A stretch of DNA of 64,000 nucleotides from Luzula sylvatica. Taxonomy: Eukaryota > Streptophyta > Magnoliopsida > Poales > Juncaceae. Both the position numbers and the translations under genes were made by a program. The stretch spans positions 6,954,001 to 7,018,000 of the forward strand of contig OX326958.1 in assembly GCA_946800325.1 (NCBI GenBank), given 5' to 3'. Of the stretch, positions 23,959 to 36,100 are shown one piece after another (position 1 is the stretch's first letter; the number at the start of each line of letters is the position of its first letter). The notes beneath the pieces were generated by a model that saw nothing but the letters and a program-made list of their open reading frames with translations, ran no database searches and was not told where the DNA came from.

Positions 23959-26809
23959 TTATTTTTTTGAAGAAAACCACAAACTAATTTTTTTTTTTTT
24001 GAAGAAAACCACAAACTAATTTTATTTTTTTGAAGAAAACCACAAACTTATTTTCTTTTTTTGAAGAAAACCACAACCTAATTTTCTTTTTTTGAAGAAA
24101 ACCACACACTAATTTTATTTTTTTGAAGAAAACCATAAACTAATTTTTTTTTTATGAAAACCACAAACAAATTTTTTTTTTTTGAAGAAAACCACAAACT
24201 AATTTTCTTTTTTTGAAGAAAACCACAAACTAATTTTTTTTTTTTAAGAAAACCACAAACTAATTTTTCTTTTTTTGAAGAAAACCACAACAAAATTTTT
24301 TTTTTTGAAGAAAACCACAAACTAATTTTCTTTTTTTGAAGAAAACCACAAAATAAATTTTTTTTTTTGAAGAAAACCATAAACTAATTTTTTTTTTTTT
24401 AAGTAAATCACAAACTAATTTTCTTTTTTTGAAGAAAACCACAAACTAATTTTCTTTTTTTGAAGAAAACCACAAACTAATTTTATTTTTTTGAAGAAAA
24501 CCACAAACTAATTTTTCTTTTTTTGAAGAAAACCACAAACTAATTTTCTTTTTTTGAAGAAAACCACAAAATAATTTTTTTTTTTTGAAGAAAACCACAA
24601 ACTAATTTTTTTTTTTTAAGAAAATCACAAACTAATTTTCTTTTTTTGAAGAAAACCACAAACTAATTTTCTTTTTTTGAAGAAAACCACAAACTAATTT
24701 TATTTTTTTGAAGAAAACCACCAACTAATTTCCTTTTTTTTTAAGAAAACCACAAACTAATTTTCTTTTTTTGAAGAAAACCACAAACTAATTTTCTTTT
24801 TTTGAAGAAAACCACAACTAATTTTTCTTTTTTTTAAGAAAACCACAAACTAATTTTATTTTCTTGAAGAATAAACAAACTAATTTTATTTTTTTGAAGA
24901 AAACCACAAACTAATTTTTCTTTTTTTGAAGAAAACCACAAACTAATTTTTCTTTTTTTGAAGAAAACCACAAACAAATTTTCTTTTTGTTGTGGTTTTC
25001 TTCAAAAAACCACAAACTAATTTTCTTTTTTTGAATAAAACGACAAACTAATTTTTCTTTTTTTGAAGAAAACCACAATATATTTTCTTTTTTTCAATAA
25101 AACAACAAAATAAATTTCTTTTTTTTGAACAAAACCACAAACTAATTTTCTTTTTTTGAATAAAACCACAAAATAAATTTTTTTTTTTGAAGAAAACCAC
25201 AAACAAATTTTCTTTTTTTTAAGAAAACCACAACTAATTTTTCTTTTTTTGAAGAAAACCACAAACTAATTTTTTTTTTTTGAAGAAAACCAGAAACTAA
25301 TTTTTTAATTTTTTAAAGAAAACCACAAACTAATTTTCTTTTTTTGAAGAAAACCTCAAACTAATTTTCTTTTTTTTGAAGAAAACCACAAACTAATTTT
25401 ATTTTTTTGAAGAAAACCACAAATTAATTTTCTTTTTTTCGAAGAAAACCACAAACTAATTTTCTTTTTTTGAAGAAAACCACAAAATAAATTTTTTTTT
25501 TTTTGAAGAAAACCACAAACTAATTTTTTTTTTTTTAAGAAAATCACAAACTAATTTTCTTTTTTTGAAGAAAACCACAAACTAATTTTCTTTTTTTGAA
25601 GAAAACCACAAACTAATTTTATTTTTTTGAAGAAAACCACAAACTAATTTTCTTTCTTTGAAGAAAACCACAAACTAATTTTCTTTTTTTGAAGAAAACC
25701 ACAAACTAATTTTCTTTTTTTGAAGAAAACCACAAACTAATTTTATTTTTTTGAAGAAAACCACAAACTAATTTCCTTTTTTTTTAAGAAAACCACAAAC
25801 TAATTTTCTTTTTTTGAAGAAAACCACAAACTAATTTTCTTGTTTTGAAGAAAACCACAACTAATTTTCTTTCTTTGAAGAAACCCACAAACTAATTTTC
25901 TTTTTTTGAAGAAAACCACAAACTATTTTTTCTTTGTTTGGAGAAAACCACAAACTAATTTTCTTTCTTTGAAGAAACCCACAAACTAATTTTCTTTTTT
26001 TGAAGAAAACCACAAACTAATTTTCTTTCTTTGAAGAAAACCACAAACTAATTTTCTTTTTTAGAAGAAAACCACAAACTAATTTTCTTTTTTTGAAGAA
26101 AACCACAAACTAATTTTATTTTTTTGAAGAAAACCACAAACTAATTTCCTTTTTTTTTTAAGAAAACCACAAACTAATTTTCTTTTTTTGAAGAAAACCA
26201 CAAACTAATTTTCTTTTTTTGAAGAAAACCACAACTAATTTTTCTTTTTTTTAAGAAAACCACAAACTAATTTTATTTTCTTGAAGAATAAACAAACTAA
26301 TTTTATTTTTTTGAAGAAAACCACAAACTAATTTTTCTTTTTTTGAAGAAAACCACAAACTAATTTTTCTTTTTTTGAAGAAAACCACAAACAAATTTTC
26401 TTTTTGTTGTGGTTTTCTTCAAAAAACCACAAACTAATTTTCTTTTTTTGAATAAAACGACAAACTAATTTTTCTTTTTTTGAAGAAAACCACAATATAT
26501 TTTCTTTTTTTCAATAAAACAACAAAATAATTTTCATTTTTTTGAAGAAAACCACAAACTAATTTTCTTTTTTTGAAGAAAACCACAAAATAATTTTTTT
26601 TTTGAAGAAAACCACAAACTAATTTTTTTTTTTTTAAGAAAACCACAAACTAATTTTTTTTTGATGAAAACCACAAACTAATTTTTCTTTTTTTGAAGAA
26701 AACCACAAACTAATTTTTTTTTTGAAGAAAACCACAAAATAATTTTATTTTTTTTAAGAAAACCACAACTAATTTTGCTTTTTTTGAAGAAAACCACAAA
26801 CTAATTTAT
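23959..26809. repeat. Transitional satellite block between families B and C
   Basis: This block is dominated by consensus-like monomers, AAATAA variants and long T tracts. It carries its own tandem duplication of at least 440 bp at a shift of 1417: about 24660-25100 matches about 26077-26520. Markers are a monomer that I saw only here, GAAGAATAAAC at 24866 and 26283, and the two class II inverted cores at 24990 and 26407. It ends where the family C order begins near 26810. No non-satellite sequence is visible. Confidence 0.75.
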
Positions 26810-29800
26810 TTTTTTTGAAGAAAACCAGAAACTAATATTTTTATTTTTTAAAGAAAACGACAAACTAATTTTCTTTTTTTGAAGAAAACCACAAACTAAT
26901 TTTCTTTTTTTGAAGAAAACCACAAACTAATTTTCTTTTTTTGTAGAAAACCACAAACTAATTTTCTTTTTTTGAAGAAAACCACAACTAATTTTTCTTT
27001 TTTTGAAGAAAACCACAACTAATTTTTCTTTTTTTTGAAGAAAACCACAAACTAATTTATTTTTTTTGAAGAAAACCAGAAACTAATATTTTTATTTTTT
27101 AAAGAAAACGACAAACTAATTTTCTTTTTTTGAAGAAAACCACAAACTAATTTTCTTTTTTTGAAGAAACCCACAAACTAATTTTATTTTTTTGAAGAAA
27201 ACCACAAACTAATTTTCTTTTGTAGAAGAAAACCACAAACTAATTTTCTTTTTTTGAAGAAAACCACAACTAATTTTTCTTTTTGTTGAAGAAAACCACA
27301 AACTAATTTATTTTTTTTGAAGAAAACCACAAACTAATTTTCTTTTTCTTTTTTGAAGAAAACCACAAACTAATTTTTCTTTTTTTGAAGAAAACCACAA
27401 ACTAATTTCCTTTTTTTGAAGAAAACCACAATTTTTTCTGGTTTTCTTCAAAAAACCACAAACTAATTTTCTTTTTTTGAAGAAAAACCACAAACTAATT
27501 TTCTTTTTTTGAAGAAACCACACACGAATTTTCTTTTTTTGAAACAAACTAATTTTCTTTTTTTGAAGAAAACCACAAATTAAGTTTCTTTTTTTGAAGA
27601 AACCACAAACTAATTTTATTTTTTTGAAGAAAACCACAAACTAATTTTCTTTTTTTGAATAAAACGACAAACTAATTTTTCTTTTTTTGAAGAAAACCAC
27701 AATATATTTTCTTTTTTTCAATAAAACAACAAAATAATTTTCTTTTTTTTGAAGAAAACCACAAACTAATTTTTCTTTTTTTTGAAGAAAACCACAAAAT
27801 AAATTTTTTTTTTGAAGAAAACCACAAAATAATTTTTTTGTTTTAAGAAAACCACAACTAATTTTGCTTTTTTTGAAGAAAACCACAAACTAATTTATTT
27901 TTTTTGAAGAAAACCAGAAACTAATATTTTTATTTTTTAAAGAAAACGACAAACTAATTTTCTTTTTTTGAAGAAAACCACAAACTAATTTTCTTTTTTT
28001 GAAGAAACCCACAAACTAATTTTACATTTTTGAAGAAAACCACAAACTAATTTTCTTTTGTAGAAGAAAACCACAAACTAATTTTCTTTTTTTGAAGAAA
28101 ACCACAACTAATTTTTCTTTTTTGTGAAGAAAACCACAAACTAATTTATTTTTTTTGAAGAAAACCACAAACTAATTTTCTTTTTCTTTTTTGAAGAAAA
28201 CCACAAACTAATTTTTCTTTTTTTGAAGAAAACCACAAACTAATTTCCTTTTTTGAAGAAAACCACAATTTTTTCTGGTTTTCTTCAAAAAACCACAAAC
28301 TAATTTTCTTTTTTTGAAGAAAAACCACAAACTAATTTTCTTTTTTTGAAGAAACCACACACGAATTTTCTTTTTTTGAAACAAGCTAATTTTCTTTTTT
28401 TGAAGAAAACCACAAATTAAGTTTCTTTTTTTGAAGAAACCACAAACTAATTTTATTTTTTTGAAGAAAACCACAAACTAATTTTCTTTTTTTGAATAAA
28501 ACGACAAACTAATTTTTCTTTTTTTGAAGAAAACCACAATATATTTTCTTTTTTTCAATAAAACAACAAAATAATTTTCTTTTTTTTGAAGAAAACCACA
28601 AACTAATTTTCTTTTTTTGAAGAAAACCACAAAATAAATTTTTTTTTTTGAAGAAAACCACAAAATAATTTTCTTTTTTTTAAGAAAACCACAACTAATT
28701 TTGCTTTTTTTGAAGAAAACCACAAACTAATTTATTTTTTTTGAAGAAAACCAGAAACTAATTTTTTTATTTTTTAAAGAAAACCACAAACTAATTTTCT
28801 TTTTTTGAAGAATACCACAAACTAATTTTCTTTTTTTGAAGAAAACCACAAACTAATTTTATTTTTTTGAAGAAAACCACAAATTAATTTTCTTTTTTTT
28901 GAAGAAAACCACAAACTAATTTTCTTTTTTTGAAGAAAACCACAAAATAATTTTCTTTTTTTGTAGAAAACCACAAACTAATTTTCTTTTTTTGAAGAAA
29001 ACCACAACTAATGTTTCTTTTTTTTGAGAAAACCACAAACTAATTTTATTTTCTTGAAGAAACCACAAACTAATTATATTTTTTTGAAGAAAACCACAAA
29101 CTAATTTTTCTTTTTTTGAAGAAAACCACAAACTAATTTTTCTTTTTTTGAAGAAAACCACAAACAAATTTTCTTTTTGTTGCGGTTTTCTTCAAAAAAC
29201 CACAAACTAATTTTCTTTTTTTGAATAAAACGACAAACTAATTTTTCTTTTTTTGAAGAAAACCACAATATATTTTCTTTTTTTCAATAAAACAACAAAA
29301 TAATTTTCTTTTTTTTGAAGAAAACCACAAACTAATTTTCTTTTTTTTGAAGAAAACCACGAAATAAATTTTTTTTTTTGAAGAAAACCACAAAATAATT
29401 TTCTTTTTTTTAAGAAAACCACAACTAATTTTGTTTTTTTTGAAGAAAACCACAAACTAATTTATTTTTTTTGAAGAAAACCAGAAACTAATTTTTTTAT
29501 TTTTTAAAGAAAACCACAAACTAATTTTCTTTTTTTGAAGAAAACCACAAACTAATTTTCTTTTTTTTGAAGAAAACCACAAACTAATTTTCTTTTTTTG
29601 AAGAAAACCACAACTAATTTTTCTTTTTTTGAAGAAAACCACAAACTAATTTATTTTTTTTGAAGAAAACCACAAACTAATTTTAATGTTTTTTTTTTTG
29701 AAGAAAACCACAAACTAATTTTCTTTTTGTGAAGAAAACAACAAACTAATTTTCTTTTTTTTAAAGAAAACCACAAACTAATTTTTTTTTTCTGGTTTTC

Positions 29801-32800
29801 TTCAAAAAACCACAAACTAATTTTCTTTTTTTGAAGAAAACCACAAACTAATTTTCTTTTTTTGAAGAAAACCACAAACTAATTTTCTTTTTTTGAAGAA
29901 AACCACAAACTAATTTTATTTTTTTGAAGAAAACCACAAACTAATTTTCTTTTTTTGAAGAAACCCACAAACTAATTTTATATTTTTGAAGAAAACCACA
30001 AACTAATTTTCTTTTGTAGAAGAAAACCACAAACTAATTTTCTTTTTTTGAAGAAAACCACAACTAATTTTTCTTTTTTTTGAAGAAAACCACAAACTAA
30101 TTTATTTTTTTTGAAGAAAACCACAAACTAATTTTCTTTTTCTTTTTTGAAGAAAACCACAAACTAATTTTTCTTTTTTTGAAGAAAACCACAAACTAAT
30201 TTCTTTTTTTTGAAGAAAACCACAATTTTTTCTGGTTTTCTTCAAAAAACCACAAACTAATTTTCTTTTTTTGAAGAAAAACCACAAACTAATTTTCTTT
30301 TTTTGAAGAAACCACACACGAATTTTCTTTTTTTGAAACAAACTAATTTTCTTTTTTTGAAGAAAACCACAAACTAAGTTTCTTTTTTTGAAGAAACCAC
30401 AAACTAATTTTATTTTTTTGAAGAAAACCACAAACTAATTTTCTTTTTTTTGAATAAAACGACAAACTAATTTTTCTTTTTTGGAAGAAAACCACAATAT
30501 ATTTTCTTTTTTTCAATAAAACAACAAAATAATTTTCTTTTTTTTGAAGAAAACCACAAACTAATTTTCTTTTTTTGAAGAAAACCACAAAATAAATTTT
30601 TTTTTTTGAAGAAAACCACAAAATAATTTTCTTTTTTTTAAGAAAACCACAACTAATTTTGCTTTTTTTGAAGAAAACCACAAACTAATTTATTTTTTTT
30701 GAAGAAAACCAGAAACTAATTTTTTTATTTTTTAAAGAAAACCACAAACTAATTTTCTTTTTTTGAAGAAAACCACAAACTAATTTTTTTTTTTTGAAGA
30801 AAACCACAGACTAATTTTCTTTTTTTGAAGAAAACCACGAACTAATTTTCTTTTTTTGAAGCAAACCACACACTAATTTTCTTTTTTTGAAACAAACTAA
30901 TTTTCTTTTTTTGAAGAAAACCACAAAGTAATTTTTCTTAGTTTGAAGAAAACCACAAACTAATTTTCTTTTTTTGAAGAAAACCACAAACTAATTTTCT
31001 TTTTTTGAAGAAAACCACAAACTAATTTTCTTTTTTTGAAGAAAACCACAACTAATTTTTCTTTTTTTGAAGAAAACCACAAACTAATTTATTTATTTTG
31101 AAGAAAACCACAAACTAATTTTCTTTTTTTTTGAAGAAAACCACAAACTAATTTTCTTTTTTTGAAGAAAACCACAAACTAATTTTCTTTTTTTGAAGAA
31201 AACCACACACTAATTTTCTTTTTTTGAAACAAACTAATTTTCTTTTTTTGAAGAAAACCACAAACTAATTTTTCTTAGTATGAAGAAAACCACAAACTAA
31301 TTTTTTTTTTTTGAAGAAAACCACAAACTAATTTTCTTTTTTTGAAGAAACCACAAACTAATTTTCTTTTTTTTTGAAGAAAACCACAAAGTAATTTTTC
31401 TTTTTTTGAAGAAAACCACAACTAATTTTTCTTTTTTTGAAGAAAACCACAAACTAATTTATTTTTTTTGAAGAAAACCACAAACTAATTTTAATTTTTT
31501 TTTTTTTTGAAGAAAACCACAAACTAATTTTCTTTTTGTGAAGAAAACAACAAACTAATTTTCTTTTTTTTAAAGAAAACCACAAACTAATTTTTTTTTT
31601 CTGGTTTTCTTCAAAAAACCACAAACTCATTTTCTTTTTTTGAAGAAAACCACAAACTAATTTTCTTTTTTTGAAGAAAACCACAAACTAATTTTCTTTT
31701 TTTGAAGAAAACCACAAACTAATTTTATTTTTTTGAAGAAAACCACAAACTAATTTTTTTTTTTTGAAGAAACCCACAAACTAATTTTATATTTTTGAAG
31801 AAAACCACAAACTAATTTTCTTTTGTAGAAGAAAACCACAAACTAATTTTCTTTTTTTGAAGAAAACCACAACTAATTTTTCTTTTTTTTGAAGAAAACC
31901 ATAAACTAATTTATTTTTTTTGAAGAAAACCACAAACTAATTTTCTTTTTCTTTTTTGAAGAAAACAACAAACTAATTTTTCTTTTTTTGAAGAAAACCA
32001 CAAACTAATTTCCTTTTTTTGAAGAAAACCACAATTTTTTCTGGTTTTCTTCAAAAAACCACAAACTAATTTTCTTTTTTTGAAGAAAACGACAAACTAA
32101 TTTTTCTTAGTATGAAGAAAACCACAAACTAATTTTTTTTGTTTTTGAAGAAAACCACAAACTAATTTTCTTTTTTTGAAGAAACCACAAACTAATTTTC
32201 TTTTTTTTTGAAGAAAACCACAAACTAATTTTTCTTTTTTTGAAGAAAACCACAACTAATTTTTCTTTTTTTGAAGAAAACCACAAACTAATTTATTTTT
32301 TTTGAAGAAAACCACAAACTAATTTTAATGTTTTTTTTTTTTTTGAAGAAAACCACAAACTAATTTTCTTTTTGTGAAGAAAACAACAAACTAATTTTCT
32401 TTTTTTTAAAGAAAACCACAAACTAATTTTTTTTTTCTGGTTTTCTTCAAAAAACCACAAACTAATTTTCTTTTTTTGAAGAAAACCACAAACTAATTTT
32501 CTTTTTTTGAAGAAAACCACAAACTAATTTTATTTTTTTGAAGAAAACCACAAACTAATTTTCTTTTTTTGAAGAAACCCACAAACTAATTTTATATTTT
32601 TGAAGAAAACCACAAACTAATTTTCTTTTGTAGAAGAAAACCACAAACTAATTTTCTTTTTTTGAAGAAAACCACAACTAATTTTTCTTTTTTTTGAAGA
32701 AAACCACAAACTAATTTATTTTTTTTGAAGAAAACCACAAACTAATTTTCTTTTTCTTTTTTGAAGAAAACCACAAACTAATTTTTCTTTTTTTGAAGAA

Positions 32801-33180
32801 AACCACAAACTAATTTCCTTTTTTTGAAGAAAACCACAATTTTTTCTGGTTTTCTTCAAAAAACCACAAACTAATTTTCTTTTTTTGAAGAAAAACCACA
32901 AACTAATTTTCTTTTTTTGAAGAAACCACAAACGAATTTTCTTTTTTTGAAACAAACTAATTTTCTTTTTTTGAAGAAAACCACAAACTAAGTTTCTTTT
33001 TTTGAAGAAACCACAAACTAATTTTATTTTTTTGAAGAAAACCACAAACTAATTTTCTTTTTTTGAATAAAACGACAAACTAATTTTTCTTTTTTTGAAG
33101 AAAACCACAATATATTTTCTTTTTTTCAATAAAACAACAAAATAATTTTCTTTTTTTTGAAGAAAACCACAAACTAATTT
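26810..33180. repeat. Higher-order repeat family C, copy 1
   Basis: Landmarks from here recur in copy 2 at a shift of 6342-6344 up to about 30700 and of 6131-6133 after about 31050. Inverted cores start at 27440, 28277, 29180 (GTTGCGG form), 29794, 30234, 31603, 32043, 32439 and 32848. A nested 837-838-bp tandem duplication covers about 27060-28735; the CCAGAAACTAATATT marker is at 27079 and 27917 (from its GAAACT). Near 30785-31030 this copy has a run of CACAGAC, CACGAAC, GAAGCAAACC, GAAACAAAC and CACAAAGTAA monomers that copy 2 lacks. Confidence 0.85.
27060..28735. repeat. Nested 837-bp tandem duplication in C copy 1
   Basis: Landmarks at 27079, 27308, 27440 and 27641 recur at 27917, 28146, 28277 and 28478, a shift of 837-838, which equals 27 monomers of 31 bp. 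The same pair exists in C copy 2 at about 33402-35077 (33984 and 34821). The second sub-copy differs by small changes such as a 6-T tract near 28250 and ACAAGCTAA near 28381; both changes are repeated in C copy 2 (near 34591 and 34724), so they existed before the larger duplication. Confidence 0.8.
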
Positions 33181-36100
33181 ATTTTTTTTGAAGAAAACCA
33201 GAAACTAATATTTTTATTTTTTAAAGAAAACGACAAACTAATTTTCTTTTTTTGAAGAAAACCACAAACTAATTTTCTTTTTTTGAAGAAAACCACAAAC
33301 TAATTTTCTTTTTTTGAAGAAAACCACAACTAATTTTTCTTTTTTTGAAGAAAACCACAACTAATTTTTCTTTTTTTTGAAGAAAACCACAAACTAATTT
33401 ATTTTTTTTGAAGAAAACCAGAAACTAATATTTTTATTTTTTAAAGAAAACGACAAACTCATTTTCTTTTTTTGAAGAAAACCACAAACTAATTTTCTTT
33501 TTTTGAAGAAACCCACAAACTAATTTTATTTTTTTGAAGAAAACCACAAACTAATTTTCTTTTGTAGAAGAAAACCACAAACTAATTTTCTTTTTTTGAA
33601 GAAAACCACAACTAATTTTTCTTTTTTTTGAAGAAAACCACAAACTAATTTATTTTTTTTGAAGAAAACCACAAACTAATTTTCTTTTTCTTTTTTGAAG
33701 AAAACCACAAACTAATTTTTCTTTTTTTGAAGAAAACCACAAACTAATTTCCTTTTTTTGAAGAAAACCACAATTTTTTCTGGTTTTCTTCAAAAAACCA
33801 CAAACTAATTTTCTTTTTTTGAAGAAAAACCACAAACTAATTTTTCTTTTTTTGAAGAAACCACACACGAATTTTCTTTTTTTGAAACAAACTAATTTTC
33901 TTTTTTTGAAGAAAACCACAAATTAAGTTTCTTTTTTTGAAGAAACCACAAACTAATTTTATTTTTTTGAAGAAAACCACAAACTAATTTTCTTTTTTTG
34001 AATAAACCGACAAACTAATTTTTCTTTTTTTGAAGAAAACCACAATATATTTTCTTTTTTTCAATAAAACAACAAAATAATTTTCTTTTTTTTGAAGAAA
34101 ACCACAAACTAATTTTTCTTTTTTTTGAAGAAAACCACAAAATAAATTTTTTTTTTGAAGAAAACCACAAAATAATTTTTTTTTTTTAAGAAAACCACAA
34201 CTAATTTTGCTTTTTTTGAAGAAAACCACAAACTAATTTATTTTTTTTGAAGAAAACCAGAAACTAATATTTTTATTTTTTAAAGAAAACGACAAACTAA
34301 TTTTCTTTTTTTGAAGAAAACCACAAACTAATTTTCTTTTTTTGAAGAAACCCACAAACTAATTTTATATTTTTGAAGAAAACCACAAACTAATTTTCTT
34401 TTGTAGAAGAAAACCACAAACTAATTTTCTTTTTTTGAAGAAAACCACAACTAATTTTTCTTTTTTGTGAAGAAAACCACAAACTAATTTATTTTTTTTG
34501 AAGAAAACCACAAACTAATTTTCTTTTTCTTTTTTGAAGAAAACCACAAACTAATTTTTCTTTTTTTGAAGAAAACCACAAACTAATTTCCTTTTTTGAA
34601 GAAAACCACAATTTTTTCTGGTTTTCTTCAAAAAACCACAAACTAATTTTCTTTTTTTGAAGAAAAACCACAAACTAATTTTCTTTTTTTGAAGAAACCA
34701 CACACGAATTTTCTTTTTTTGAAACAAGCTAATTTTCTTTTTTTGAAGAAAACCACAAATTAAGTTTCTTTTTTTGAAGAAACCACAAACTAATTTTATT
34801 TTTTTGAAGAAAACCACAAACTAATTTTCTTTTTTTGAATAAAACGACAAACTAATTTTTCTTTTTTTGAAGAAAACCACAATATATTTTCTTTTTTTCA
34901 ATAAAACAACAAAATAATTTTCTTTTTTTTGAAGAAAACCACAAACTAATTTTCTTTTTTTGAAGAAAACCACAAAATAAATTTTTTTTTTTGAAGAAAA
35001 CCACAAAATAATTTTCTTTTTTTTAAGAAAACCACAACTAATTTTGCTTCTTTTGAAGAAAACCACAAACTAATTTATTTTTTTTGAAGAAAACCAGAAA
35101 CTAATTTTTTTATTTTTTAAAGAAAACCACAAACTAATTTTCTTTTTTTGAAGAATACCACAAACTAATTTTCTTTTTTTGAAGAAAACCACAAACTAAT
35201 TTTATTTTTTTGAAGAAAACCACAAATTAATTTTCTTTTTTTTGAAGAAAACCACAAACTAATTTTCTTTTTTTGAAGAAAACCACAAAATAATTTTCTT
35301 TTTTTGTAGAAAACCACAAACTAATTTTCTTTTTTTGAAGAAAACCACAACTAATGTTTCTTTTTTTTGAGAAAACCACAAACTAATTTTATTTTCTTGA
35401 AGAAACCACAAACTAATTATATTTTTTTGAAGAAAACCACAAACTAATTTTTCTTTTTTTGAAGAAAACCACAAACTAATTTTTCTTTTTTTGAAGAAAA
35501 CCACAAACAAATTTTCATTTTGTTGCGGTTTTCTTCAAAAAACCACAAACTAATTTTCTTTTTTTGAATAAAACGACAAACTAATTTTTCTTTTTTTGAA
35601 GAAAACCACAATATATTTTCTTTTTTTCAATAAAACAACAAAATAATTTTCTTTTTTTTGAAGAAAACCACAAACTAATTTTCTTTTTTTTGAAGAAAAC
35701 CACGAAATAAATTTTTTTTTTTGAAGAAAACCACAAAATAATTTTCTTTTTTTTAAGAAAACCACAACTAATTTTGGTTTTTTTGAAGAAAACCACAAAC
35801 TAATTTATTTTTTTTGAAGAAAACCAGAAACTAATTTTTTTATTTTTTAAAGAAAACCACAAACTAATTTTCTTTTTTTGAAGAAAACCACAAACTAATT
35901 TTCTTTTTTTTGAAGAAAACCACAAACTAATTTTCTTTTTTTGAAGAAAACCACAACTAATTTTTCTTTTTTTGAAGAAAACCACAAACTAATTTATTTT
36001 TTTTGAAGAAAACCACAAACTAATTTTAATGTTTTTTTTTTTTGAAGAAAACCACAAACTAATTTTCTTTTTGTGAAGAAAACAACAAACTAATTTTCTT

